From the NCBI GenBank assembly GCA_002358875.1, contig DEPS01000076.1, positions 2,486 to 57,806 on the forward strand: a stretch of DNA of 55,321 nt, read 5' to 3'. Shown one piece after another: positions 17,524 to 25,634 of the stretch; within the stretch, counting starts at the first letter, position 1; each line of letters starts with the position of its first letter. The translations under genes and the position numbers were made by a program. The notes under the pieces were generated by a model. The model made no database searches, was not told where the DNA came from, and saw only the letters and a program-made list of their open reading frames with translations. Source of the DNA: Lachnospiraceae bacterium UBA3386. Its GTDB lineage: Bacteria; Bacillota; Clostridia; Lachnospirales; Lachnospiraceae.

Positions 17524-18861
17524 GTGCTTTCTAAACGCGGAGGTGAAGGTAAGAGAAAGGCTGCAGAGTATTTTCTGGCAGCCATGGTGTTCATTGTCTT
17601 TTTGATCATCATTTATCGCATACACATCCCGATGGAGATCGTTTCCGATGATGCTTATAACCTGGAACACGGGCTTAACCGCAGTAATGTTTTCGAATGG
17701 ATAAGAGACAGGTTTTACAGCAACGGAAAATTTCTGACGGACGGTGCTGCTCTGCTTTTGTATCTGATCCCCTTCAATGCGTGGAAAGTGCTGGATACCT
17801 TAGTATACGGCGTCATCCTTTTTATGCTGTGGCGTCTGTTTACTGACCGGTCTGTCGTGATGCTGGCCATATGCGCAGGACTGGAAGCAGCTTTTCCGAT
17901 CTTTTTTCTGATGCGTTCGGCAGGATATATAGCTACTTCAGCCAACTATGTATATGCTGTCGCGGCTCTTCTTTTAGGGATGGCACCGCTTGTAAGGACA
18001 ATCCGGAGAGAGGGCGTCAGTGTTTTGCTGTTTGTTCTGTCATTGATGGGGATTATTTTTTCGTCGAATCAGGATCAGACAGCGATGATCGCCATAGGCG
18101 GATTCTTAATGACCGGGATCCTGTACTTTTTAAAAAATAAGGCGCATGGGAAAGGTTTATACAGAAGAGTGTTGGCGGTAAGCTCGGTTTACTTTTTGAT
18201 CTCACTTGCCGCTTATATACTGATGTTCCTGACACCGGGGCATATAGCCCGGATGAAAAGTACGGCAGAGATGGAGTACTATCTTCCCCAGTTTGCAGGC
18301 TGGAGCACCGGCTTTAAGCTTTACCGCGGCATGGCGACGACCTTTGCCTGGCTGTTTTTCAGCCAGCCGGTCCTTTTGAGGCTGTTTTGTCTGGAACTTC
18401 TTGCAGTCTGCTGCATCAGAAAGACGAAGGCTGTCATTTTTCCCATCCTCCTGACGGCAGTACTTTTCGTGGTCAGTATGCAGGACAGCAGCCATTTTGT
18501 GATCGTGCATGAGTATGCATACTACATGCCGGACCTCAAGCCGGTTCAGACAGATCCCGGCGGACTGATCCTGAGCATTGTGCTCCTGGCATTGATGATA
18601 TTGTCGGTCCTGGCTTTGTGGCGGTCCGACAGGGATCTGTGTGCCTGGCTGGTCATTTTGAATATACTTGGCTTTGGTTCCAGATTTATGATGGGTTTTT
18701 CAGCCACACTGTACGCTTCTTCCTTCAGAACATTCACACCTCAGCTTTTCTGCTTTATGATCTGCTGCATACTGCTTGCGGGCGATTTTCTGGACAGACT
18801 GGCGGTCCTGACAGCAAAACGTCTTTCATTCACCCATCCGCAGAGGAAGAAAAAGACATAA
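17524..18861 (+). CDS. Multi-pass membrane protein, DUF6056-like, possible GT-C transferase
   Basis: 445 residues from a GTG preceded by a G-rich ribosome site. About ten membrane segments. After TM1 the first outer loop carries VSDDAYN (Asp42-Asp43), and acidic residues in this loop are the catalytic hallmark of GT-C glycosyltransferases. The general layout resembles the DUF6056 family of polysaccharide loci. It follows the GT2-GtrA gene by 75 bases, consistent with a donor-synthase/GT-C pair. The last 121 bases of the gene overlap the 3' end of the convergent polymerase/ligase gene, and both frames are open. Family name is tentative. Confidence 0.66.
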   Translation: MLSKRGGEGKRKAAEYFLAAMVFIVFLIIIYRIHIPMEIVSDDAYNLEHGLNRSNVFEWIRDRFYSNGKFLTDGAALLLYLIPFNAWKVLDTLVYGVILFMLWRLFTDRSVVMLAICAGLEAAFPIFFLMRSAGYIATSANYVYAVAALLLGMAPLVRTIRREGVSVLLFVLSLMGIIFSSNQDQTAMIAIGGFLMTGILYFLKNKAHGKGLYRRVLAVSSVYFLISLAAYILMFLTPGHIARMKSTAEMEYYLPQFAGWSTGFKLYRGMATTFAWLFFSQPVLLRLFCLELLAVCCIRKTKAVIFPILLTAVLFVVSMQDSSHFVIVHEYAYYMPDLKPVQTDPGGLILSIVLLALMILSVLALWRSDRDLCAWLVILNILGFGSRFMMGFSATLYASSFRTFTPQLFCFMICCILLAGDFLDRLAVLTAKRLSFTHPQRKKKT

Positions 18862-20339
18862 GATGAAATAAAGCGATAGAACAGGAGCGTAGCTTCCGTA
18901 AAGTTCGCGATCAGGATCGCGGTGAGGATGAGCGGGATCATCATCGCTGTCAGGGACGAGTCCGGATTCCTGTATAATTTATAAGAATTCCGGACGGTGT
19001 AGAGGATCAGGATAAGGAATGCCAGCATGGCAGGCACACCGATCGCAAGGGCAATCTCCAGAAACTGATTGTGAGTATTGAAGACGTATTTTCCCTTGCT
19101 GAGTTCGCTGATCGTTTCCACGACATAAACGGGCGTCACACCGGTCAAAAACCTCAGAGGATTGGCAGTGATCGCCCAAATGGCATAGACCCATAAAAAC
19201 ATCCGCCCGGACAGAATACTGTTCAGAATATGAAAACCTTTTCCATAACGGGGACTTTTCCCGGCTGTGTCTTTATCGGATTCAGCTGCGGCAAGGACAG
19301 CAGGGATCCGGTCCGACACGGTGTTCCGGAATCCGGATGAATGGACCGCAGTACCGGTCTGAAAGCGTGTGAGAGAAGCCGGAGCTTCCGTCCAAAAAGA
19401 AGAGCCTCCAGAACCTGTCAGATGGACCGTCGTCTGAATATCGGCTGCTCCGACAGTGTTCTCCGGTGTTGTATTATCTGTCTCAGTGCCGCTCCAGATG
19501 GCAGTGACGATAAAGCCTTCCAGAAGGAAGATAAGGAGGATCCCGGCCATGGCGACCACTGCTGATGTTATCCTCAGATCCAAAGAAAGATTATTGTTTC
19601 GTTTATAGTAAAACAGGAAACCGAAAACAGACACACAGGCTGCAGCAGTGTAAAAGGTCGTATCTGATTTCGAGAGGATCAGTGCTGCGGTATGAATAAG
19701 AGCAGCCAGAAGGCACAGCTTTTTCATCCGGACCGAATGATCTGCCGAAAACAGCAGAAAAGATAAAAAGATGACCAGCATCTGGATGAGCCCGGTGGTG
19801 TTGGGGTTTCCGCCAAGCGAGAGCCCGTCTTCACTGATCAGGATCATATTTCCGGAGGGCAGTCCGACAGGATGACGGAATAACATGAGTATCAGGACCA
19901 GCAGGATAAAGACGGTCCATACTGCCAGAAAAAGATGTGCGAAAAATTTTAACAGCGGCACTTTCTTTTTGCGCCCGAAATAATGACCCAGGGGATAAAA
20001 AAATATGAGCGAAACGAAGGTATCATATAGGAAGACACGGTTGAAGGTAAATACCGGTTTCTGCTTTATCTGAGTCATGACTGCACAGGAAATAAGATAT
20101 GCTATCATGATAAAGGCTGTAAGAAAATGCCCCGCTCTGAGATGAACAGAAGGACGCAGGACCAGCAGGAAAAGAGGTACGAGAATTATTGCGGCAAGCC
20201 CCAGGGCATAGTCCGTCGGACGGAGCCACTTGTTGTCGAAAAAATCGAAGGTAAGTGACAGGCCTGCGTGAAACAGGGCGGCGGCCAGTACCGGGATAAT
20301 ATAGATTCTGTTCAGTAACGCGCGGAAAGATTGGATCAT
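18741..20339 (-). CDS. O-antigen polymerase/ligase-like membrane protein (Wzy/WaaL)
   Basis: 532 residues, about 11-12 membrane segments. The C-terminal part has the Wzy_C pattern: FNTHNQFLEIALAIGVPA in the large outside loop, then a TM. A big extracytoplasmic loop rich in Ser/Thr/Ala (about residues 280-385) sits before GKGFHILNSILSGR, with an Arg expected for polymerase/ligase loops. It should join lipid-linked glycan units or attach finished chains. It has its own canonical promoter and AGGAG ribosome site, and is transcribed against the surrounding operons. Its 3' end overlaps the preceding plus-strand gene by 121 bases. Polymerase and ligase cannot be separated by sequence alone. Confidence 0.82.
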   Translation of the reverse strand: MIQSFRALLNRIYIIPVLAAALFHAGLSLTFDFFDNKWLRPTDYALGLAAIILVPLFLLVLRPSVHLRAGHFLTAFIMIAYLISCAVMTQIKQKPVFTFNRVFLYDTFVSLIFFYPLGHYFGRKKKVPLLKFFAHLFLAVWTVFILLVLILMLFRHPVGLPSGNMILISEDGLSLGGNPNTTGLIQMLVIFLSFLLFSADHSVRMKKLCLLAALIHTAALILSKSDTTFYTAAACVSVFGFLFYYKRNNNLSLDLRITSAVVAMAGILLIFLLEGFIVTAIWSGTETDNTTPENTVGAADIQTTVHLTGSGGSSFWTEAPASLTRFQTGTAVHSSGFRNTVSDRIPAVLAAAESDKDTAGKSPRYGKGFHILNSILSGRMFLWVYAIWAITANPLRFLTGVTPVYVVETISELSKGKYVFNTHNQFLEIALAIGVPAMLAFLILILYTVRNSYKLYRNPDSSLTAMMIPLILTAILIANFTEATLLFYRFISSYVFFFLCGWVNERRFAVRTASLSRKSPASSMQQIIKQKS

Positions 20340-20429
20340 AGTTGATTCTCCTGTAAAGGAATAAGGATTATTGATGATCGATCACATACTGAATGTGACG
20401 ATTCAGCCGGGAGAAGCTGAATAGATACC

Positions 20430-20458
20430 ATTATATAGGGTTTGAAAAGCAGGTTCAA
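20430..20458 (-). promoter_or_regulatory. Sigma-A promoter of the minus-strand polymerase/ligase gene
   Basis: On the minus strand TTGAAC (20458-20453) and TATAAT (20435-20430) are 17 bases apart, close to consensus. The leader between it and the start codon contains a 7-bp hairpin (ATTCAGC/GCTGAAT at 20401-20422). Confidence 0.78.
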
Positions 20459-20466
20459 GAGAAACC

Positions 20467-20489
20467 GCCGCACGCTGGCTGCGGCACGT
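20467..20489 (+). repeat. Possible degenerate copy of the two-hairpin element
   Basis: GCCGCA and TGCGGC form a 6-bp hairpin preceded by AAACC, resembling the second half of the element at 29 kb. It lies in the divergent gap before the acetyltransferase gene. The match is short and uncertain. Confidence 0.35.
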
Positions 20490-20578
20490 CCTTAAGAAGA
20501 GCGTGAACGGTTAAGGGGAGTGTGAACGTCAGCCTTGGAGCTCAAAAACATATGATGACTTGCCGGCAAGGAGGATGA

Positions 20579-21160
20579 ATGAAACGAAAAAGGATGCTGT
20601 GGACGATCGGGCTGTTTCTCAGGAAAGGGGCCCTGGCGAGGGGAAGATATCTGCGGAGCAGAAAAGTTTTTTCTCAGGTCGGGGAAAATGTGCGGTATCA
20701 GCCCAGGCTGGTTCCTCTTTATCCCGGGCTGATCCGCCTGCACAATAATATCATGGTCGCTGCCGGAGTCCGCTTTATTACCCATGACGCGGCCTTCAGG
20801 GTCCTGAACAATCTGGGGGAGGGGAAATTTCCCGAAATGGTGGGATGCATCGAGGTGATGGACAATGTGTTTATCGGCTATAATGTTACGATACTCCCGA
20901 ATGTGAGGATCGGGAGCAATGTCATTATCGGGGCCGGCTCCACCGTTGTCCGGGATCTGGAGCCGGACAGCGTGTATGCCGGGACGCCGGCAAAAAAGAT
21001 CGGTTCCTTTGCTGATTTTGTCAAGAACCGGAAACCGGATCCTGAAACAGGCGCCTTTTCATATGCTCATATAGCCAGAAATCTGAATATAACAGCAGAA
21101 GAGACAGAGTCTGCCTGGCGGTTTTTTGATGAAGCCCGGCGCGGCCGGGACCAGGGATGA
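20579..21160 (+). CDS. Hexapeptide-repeat acyltransferase (O- or N-acetyltransferase)
   Basis: 193 residues; AAGGAGG lies just before the ATG. Left-handed beta-helix acyltransferase of the LbH-MAT type: NNIMVAAGVRFITHDAAF contains the His of the active site, then hexapeptide turns IEVMDNVFIGYNVTILPNV, RIGSNVIIGAGSTVVRDL and SVYAGTPAKKIG, the typical end. It should acetylate a sugar using acetyl-CoA in the cytoplasm. The N-terminal 50 residues are basic. It precedes the aminotransferase/ATP-grasp block by a repeat element and a strong promoter, so it may be transcribed separately. An acyl target on an amino sugar or a sugar hydroxyl is possible. Confidence 0.85.
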   Translation: MKRKRMLWTIGLFLRKGALARGRYLRSRKVFSQVGENVRYQPRLVPLYPGLIRLHNNIMVAAGVRFITHDAAFRVLNNLGEGKFPEMVGCIEVMDNVFIGYNVTILPNVRIGSNVIIGAGSTVVRDLEPDSVYAGTPAKKIGSFADFVKNRKPDPETGAFSYAHIARNLNITAEETESAWRFFDEARRGRDQG

Positions 21161-21199
21161 CGCACTGGCGTGCAGCAAGCGCTTCGTTGATCCCATCGC

Positions 21200-21279
21200 C
21201 GTTTTCTGCCTTCATCGAATGCTTTGCATTCGAGAAAACGCCTCGGGATGCCTTGTGCTTACGCGCTGTGGCATGGGGG
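21200..21279 (+). repeat. Two-hairpin intergenic element, copy D (variant)
   Basis: First hairpin: CGTTTTCT (21200-21207) pairs with AGAAAACG (21233-21240), and inside it CGAATGC pairs with GCATTCG around TTT, leaving an 8-base bulge. Second hairpin: ATGCC (21248-21252) with GGCAT (21270-21274). It ends with GGCATGGGGG then ATAAA, matching the tail of the 29 kb copy. The downstream promoter starts six bases later. Confidence 0.65.
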
Positions 21280-21285
21280 ATAAAT

Positions 21286-21314
21286 TTGACAAAATCACCA
21301 GATAGTAGTTTAAT
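21286..21314 (+). promoter_or_regulatory. Strong sigma-A promoter of the modified-glycan operon
   Basis: A perfect -35 box TTGACA (21286-21291) is 17 bases from TTTAAT (21309-21314), leaving a leader of about 75 bases before the DegT aminotransferase gene. It probably drives the long same-strand gene run that follows. Confidence 0.78.
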
Positions 21315-21397
21315 GGGATAACTGCATACGGCTTTATGAAGAATTTCTGAAAATACTGTTTTGTACTCAGGCCGCTACAGGCTCATGGAGGGATACC

Positions 21398-22705
21398 ATG
21401 GATTTGCTGAATGACCCCCGCTTTGCGGGTATCAAACCCTTTGAAAATAAAATATGGCTTGCTTCTCCGACCATGCACGGAGATGAGCAGAAGTGGGTGG
21501 ACCGCGCCCTTCAGGCCAACTGGGTGAGCACAGTCGGTGAAAATATTGATGAGATCGAGAGACAGTTGGCGGATTATATCGGCGTCAGATACGCGGTGGC
21601 TCTTTCTACAGGCACGTCATCGCTGCATCTGGCAACAAAGCTGGCGGGCGAAAAACTGTACGGGCAGGCCCGCCCTGACCAGGGGACACTAAAAGGCAGA
21701 AAGGTTTTCTGTTCCGACCTGACCTTTGACGCCAGTATCAATCCGGTTGCCTACGAGGACGGGGAGGCCGTTTTCATAGATACGGAATACGATACCTGGA
21801 ATATGAGCCCCAAGGCGCTGGAAAAGGCATTCGAAATTTATCCGGAGGTCAGGCTTGTCATCATTGCCCATCTCTACGGGACGCCCGGTAAAATAGACGA
21901 GATCAGGGAAATCTGCAGAAAACACGGGGCACTGATCGTGGAGGATGCGGCGGAATCCCTGGGTTCGAGATATCTGCTCGGGTCAGAGTGGGTGGAAACG
22001 GGAGCTCTCGGAAATTTCAACTGCATTTCGTTTAACGGTAACAAGATCATAACGGGGTCGACCGGAGGAATGTTCCTGACTGACTCCGAGGAGGACGCGG
22101 AGAAGATCCGCAAGTGGTCGACCCAGAGCCGTGAGAACGCTCTGTGGTACGAGCACGAGGAGATCGGTTATAACTACCGGATGAGCAATATCGTGGCTGG
22201 AGTTGTCCGCGGACAGATTCCCTATCTCGATGAGCATATCAGGCAGAAAAAGGCGATCTGGGAGAGATATGAAAAGGGTCTGGCCGACCTGCCCGTAAAA
22301 ATGAATCCCTGGGACAGGGAAAAGAGCCTCCCGAATTTCTGGCTCTCCTGCCTGATCATCGACGAGGACGCGATGGCGCCAATGGTAAGAGGTGAACGTG
22401 ATTATCTGTATGCGCATGAGAGCAAAAAGAGCTCCCCGCAGGAGATCCTTGACGCCCTGGTATTGATAAATGCGGAATCCCGTCCTATCTGGAAGCCCAT
22501 GCATATGCAGCCGATCTACCGGAACAATGCATTCATTACGACCGAAGGAAACGGCCGCGCCAGAAGCAATGCCTATATCGAGGGCGGATCCATTGATGTC
22601 GGAGCGGATATTTTCAGAAGAGGCCTGTGCCTTCCCAGTGACAACAAGATGACGCAGGAGGAGCAGGATACCGTTATCGAGATAATACACAGATGTTTTC
22701 TGTGA
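21398..22705 (+). CDS. DegT/DnrJ/EryC1/StrS aminotransferase
   Basis: 435 residues. PLP-dependent sugar aminotransferase that converts a 4-keto (or 3-keto) nucleotide sugar to an amino sugar. Seen: VALSTGTSSLHLA (cofactor phosphate binding), IVEDAAESLGS with the Asp that contacts the pyridine nitrogen, and FNGNKIITGSTGGM with the Schiff-base lysine. ENALWYEHEEIGYNYRMS is the usual substrate-side loop. It is slightly longer than the usual 380-400 residues. Stop and next start are only 12 bases apart, tying it to the ATP-grasp protein. No 4,6-dehydratase for UDP-GlcNAc is in the window, so the keto-sugar could come from RmlB or from elsewhere. Confidence 0.93.
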   Translation: MDLLNDPRFAGIKPFENKIWLASPTMHGDEQKWVDRALQANWVSTVGENIDEIERQLADYIGVRYAVALSTGTSSLHLATKLAGEKLYGQARPDQGTLKGRKVFCSDLTFDASINPVAYEDGEAVFIDTEYDTWNMSPKALEKAFEIYPEVRLVIIAHLYGTPGKIDEIREICRKHGALIVEDAAESLGSRYLLGSEWVETGALGNFNCISFNGNKIITGSTGGMFLTDSEEDAEKIRKWSTQSRENALWYEHEEIGYNYRMSNIVAGVVRGQIPYLDEHIRQKKAIWERYEKGLADLPVKMNPWDREKSLPNFWLSCLIIDEDAMAPMVRGERDYLYAHESKKSSPQEILDALVLINAESRPIWKPMHMQPIYRNNAFITTEGNGRARSNAYIEGGSIDVGADIFRRGLCLPSDNKMTQEEQDTVIEIIHRCFL

Positions 22706-22717
22706 TAGGAGACAGAT

Positions 22718-23797
22718 ATGAAAACGATCCTGATTACAGGCGCCGGAGGTCTTACGCCCAGATCCATTGCCGGGATCATCAGGGAGAATCATCCGGATTA
22801 CAGAATCATTGGATGCGACATAGAGAAAAAAGCGGTCGGCTTCTTTATGAAAGGGCTTCTTGACGACTACTATGTCGCTCCGAGACACGATTCGGGAGAT
22901 TATTTTTCCTGGATAGAGAGGCTGGTCAGAGTGAAAAAGATTGACTATGCTTTCGTCCAGCCGGAAGCTGAGATCGTGGAATGGGGATATTATTTTGAAA
23001 AGCATGGAAGATATCCGTGTCCGGTCTTTATGGGAAGCAGGCTGCTGTCGGAATCCCTGCGCGATAAATCTATCATGGCGGAGCTTCTTGAGGGAACGGA
23101 TTATATCCCCAGGACCATCAAGGTGACCCAGGAGGAACCCAGATTTGAAGAGGTGGAAAAAGAGATCGGCTTCCCCTGCTGGATCCGGGCTACAGAGGGG
23201 ACCGGCGGACTGGGGTCTCTTCGTCTGGATGACCTTAGCAGCTATAAAAGCTGGCTTTTCATCAACTCCTTTATCCCCGAGTTTACTGTCAGCGAATTTC
23301 TGACAGGCAGGCATCTCGCCAACCAGATGCTCTACTACAACGGGGAGTACGTCAAGGGCGCTGCCCTTGAGTGCGTGGAATATGTCATGGCCAGCACAGC
23401 ACCTTCGCATGTCACAGGAAACACACATTTCGGCCGGTTTCTGAATGAAGACCGGATCAATGAATTCTGTGACAGCTGCATAAAGTACCTTGAAAAGAAG
23501 CTTGGCTGCCCCGCCCACGGGATCCTTTCCTTCGACCTGAAGGAGGATGCAGCGGGAAACCTCAAGGTGACCGAAGTCAATATCCGCCATATGGCATATA
23601 CGGGCGTCATGGCTCACGCAGGCTTCGACCTCATCGAGGACACGATCCGTATAATGGAGGATCAGAATGCGGACCGCGTGCAGAGGGCACCTTATTTCCA
23701 TTATGACAAGCCTTACATATTCCTTCGTGATGTCGATGTAGAGCCGATCCTTTTGGAGAATGAAGCTGTTTTTGATGATCCGTCACATATCCTGTGA
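22718..23797 (+). CDS. ATP-grasp ligase, CarB-like (first of three ATP-grasp proteins)
   Basis: 359 residues. The N-terminal Rossmann-like pre-ATP-grasp domain opens with ILITGAGGLTPRSIAGI. The central and C-terminal ATP-grasp fold shows FPCWIRATEGTGGLGS (glycine-rich ATP loop) and SFDLKEDAAGNLKVTEVN, with the metal-binding Asp/Glu/Asn near the end. Such enzymes make acyl-phosphates and form amide or ester bonds. Placed directly after an aminotransferase, it could attach an amino acid or other carboxylate to an amino sugar, or make a building block; substrate is unknown. TAGGAGA precedes the ATG. Proteins of this kind are often annotated as carbamoyl-phosphate synthase-like, but there is no glutaminase partner here. 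Confidence 0.82.
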   Translation: MKTILITGAGGLTPRSIAGIIRENHPDYRIIGCDIEKKAVGFFMKGLLDDYYVAPRHDSGDYFSWIERLVRVKKIDYAFVQPEAEIVEWGYYFEKHGRYPCPVFMGSRLLSESLRDKSIMAELLEGTDYIPRTIKVTQEEPRFEEVEKEIGFPCWIRATEGTGGLGSLRLDDLSSYKSWLFINSFIPEFTVSEFLTGRHLANQMLYYNGEYVKGAALECVEYVMASTAPSHVTGNTHFGRFLNEDRINEFCDSCIKYLEKKLGCPAHGILSFDLKEDAAGNLKVTEVNIRHMAYTGVMAHAGFDLIEDTIRIMEDQNADRVQRAPYFHYDKPYIFLRDVDVEPILLENEAVFDDPSHIL

Positions 23798-23885
23798 CAG
23801 AGCAGATATTTGAAAAAGTCCATTCGCAGACCGGGCAGGCCTTGTTTCGGAGCAAAAAGGGCGGAGAGAAAACCGCGGGTGAATT

Positions 23886-25634
23886 ATGAGACGTAAAGGA
23901 ATTTACAGAAACCAGATAAAGCGCCTGTTGGACATTATTTTGTCCATGGCGGCTCTGACAGGTCTGAGCCCTGTCCTCCTTCTCACGGCGCTTCTGGTCA
24001 GGTGTAAGCTGGGAAGCCCTGTGCTGTTTAAACAGGCCCGCCCCGGGTATCACGAAAAGATTTTCAACCTTTATAAGTTCCGGAGTATGACGAATGAGAC
24101 AGGGGAGGACGGGCGCCTTCTTCCCGACTCACAGAGGCTGACCAAATTCGGGAAATTTCTGCGCGCAAGCAGCCTTGACGAGCTGCCTGAGCTCTTTAAT
24201 ATCCTGAAGGGCGATATGAGCATCGTCGGGCCGCGTCCGCTATCAATCTATTATCTGCCGCATTATCCTGAAGAATTCCGAGGCAGGCATGACGTGCGTC
24301 CCGGCCTCACGGGTCTGGCCCAGGTGAACGGAAGAAACAATCTCCCCTGGGACGAACGCTTTGCCATGGATATGAAATATGTTGAGAATGTCACCGCCGG
24401 TATGGATCTGCGGATTATCCTCGACACGGCTTTAAAGGTGGTAAGGCGTGCGGATGTCTCCGTCAGGGGGACGGCAAAGGTCGGGGACTACGGTCCCTAC
24501 TGTATTCTGAAGGAAGAAACTCGCGGAGGGAAAAAAGTGGATGGGATGACCTATTCCGAGATCGGCAGTTATTTCTGGCTCGACAAAAGTGTAGAGCGGG
24601 GGCAGGAAGGTGAAGTTAAATGGCTGCCCCGGATGGAGGATGATTGTTTTACTTTTTCCGGCAGGAATGCAATCGACACAGCTCTGCGCGATCTGATGAA
24701 GGAACATAAGATCAAAAAGGTCTATGTCCCTTCTTATTGCTGCGTCTCCATGCTTCAGGCTTTTATAGACCACGACGTAAAGATCGAGTTTTATCAGACC
24801 TTATTTGAAGACGGGGAGTTTTCCTGGGTGCTCCCTGCCGCCGATGAGCATTCGGCGGTTTTGATCATGAGTTATTTCGGCCTGGGGACCGGAAAAGTAC
24901 ACGAAGCTGTGAGGAAGCTTCATGAGAAGGGCGCGGTCGTGATCGAGGATATCACCCATTCCCTTCTGCACGCAGAGCCCCTTTCCGAAGAAAGTGATTA
25001 TGCTGTGGCGAGCCTTCGAAAATGGTTCCCCTCTCCGGCCGGAGGATGGGTCGGGAAGCGAAAGGGAAAGATCCAGGAGAAGCCCTTTCTGGACAGCAAT
25101 CATGCTGTGGAGGAAAAAGTCTCTGCCATGCATCAGAAATATGCTTATCTGATGGGGGAGATCACATCCAAAGAAGAGTTCCTGAGCGCCCAGGCAAAAT
25201 TCGACAACGATCTCATCCATGTCGACCGGATGCTGAAAATGGATGACACTTCGCTTGGCGTCATTGAGGGCGTGGAGATCGAAGAGGTCATAAGGAAAAG
25301 GAGAGAGAACGCTGAAGTTTTGATAAACGGCCTGCAGGATCTGCAGGGAGAGGTCCTGGAAATACCGCGGACCGATCTGTCCAAAGATACCCCCCTCTTT
25401 CTGCCGGTTTTTCTTGATACAAAGAAGCGGGACGATCTGAGGCGGGTCCTGATCGGACGGGGAATCTACTGCCCTGTTCACTGGCCTGAGGTCATGGGAG
25501 CCCCGGCAGGGATCCGGGAAAAGGAACTGTCCCTGATCTGCGACCAGCGCTACGGGAAGGGAGATATGCAGGCGATAGTGGATGCAGTTCATGACTGGCA
25601 TAAGGGTTCTGAGGAGAGGCGGCAGACAATATGA
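23886..25634 (+). CDS. Phosphoglycosyl transferase fused to an aminotransferase-like domain
   Basis: 582 residues in one open frame. Residues 1-200 are a monotopic (PglC/WcaJ-type) phosphoglycosyl transferase: membrane helix near 14-38, NLYKFRSM, catalytic Asp98-Glu99 in SSLDELPELF, IVGPRPL and GLAQVNGR. It starts glycan assembly by moving a phospho-sugar to undecaprenyl phosphate. Residues about 250-582 look like a fold-type-I PLP enzyme: SGRNAIDTAL, VPSYCC, Asp355 in VIEDITHS and Lys379 in SLRKWFPSPAGG, with a DegT-like C-terminus. A GGAGGG followed by an in-frame GTG (24537) lies at the junction, so a separate second product is possible. The stop overlaps the next ATG by four bases. PGT and aminotransferase are usually separate neighbouring genes. 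Confidence 0.85.
   Translation: MRRKGIYRNQIKRLLDIILSMAALTGLSPVLLLTALLVRCKLGSPVLFKQARPGYHEKIFNLYKFRSMTNETGEDGRLLPDSQRLTKFGKFLRASSLDELPELFNILKGDMSIVGPRPLSIYYLPHYPEEFRGRHDVRPGLTGLAQVNGRNNLPWDERFAMDMKYVENVTAGMDLRIILDTALKVVRRADVSVRGTAKVGDYGPYCILKEETRGGKKVDGMTYSEIGSYFWLDKSVERGQEGEVKWLPRMEDDCFTFSGRNAIDTALRDLMKEHKIKKVYVPSYCCVSMLQAFIDHDVKIEFYQTLFEDGEFSWVLPAADEHSAVLIMSYFGLGTGKVHEAVRKLHEKGAVVIEDITHSLLHAEPLSEESDYAVASLRKWFPSPAGGWVGKRKGKIQEKPFLDSNHAVEEKVSAMHQKYAYLMGEITSKEEFLSAQAKFDNDLIHVDRMLKMDDTSLGVIEGVEIEEVIRKRRENAEVLINGLQDLQGEVLEIPRTDLSKDTPLFLPVFLDTKKRDDLRRVLIGRGIYCPVHWPEVMGAPAGIREKELSLICDQRYGKGDMQAIVDAVHDWHKGSEERRQTI
24525..24539 (+). promoter_or_regulatory. Internal ribosome binding site and GTG inside the fusion gene
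   Basis: GGAGGG is followed after six bases by GTG in the frame of the fusion gene (residue 218), exactly between the transferase and aminotransferase-like parts, with an ATG three codons later (24546). It could start a free aminotransferase-like protein or be a relic of two formerly separate genes. Confidence 0.5.

Noticed and set aside
21983..23701. Antisense open frame of 572 codons across the aminotransferase and ATP-grasp genes
   Set aside because: It covers two well-recognised plus-strand genes, has no matching ribosome site or family motif, and long antisense frames are expected from the codon bias here.
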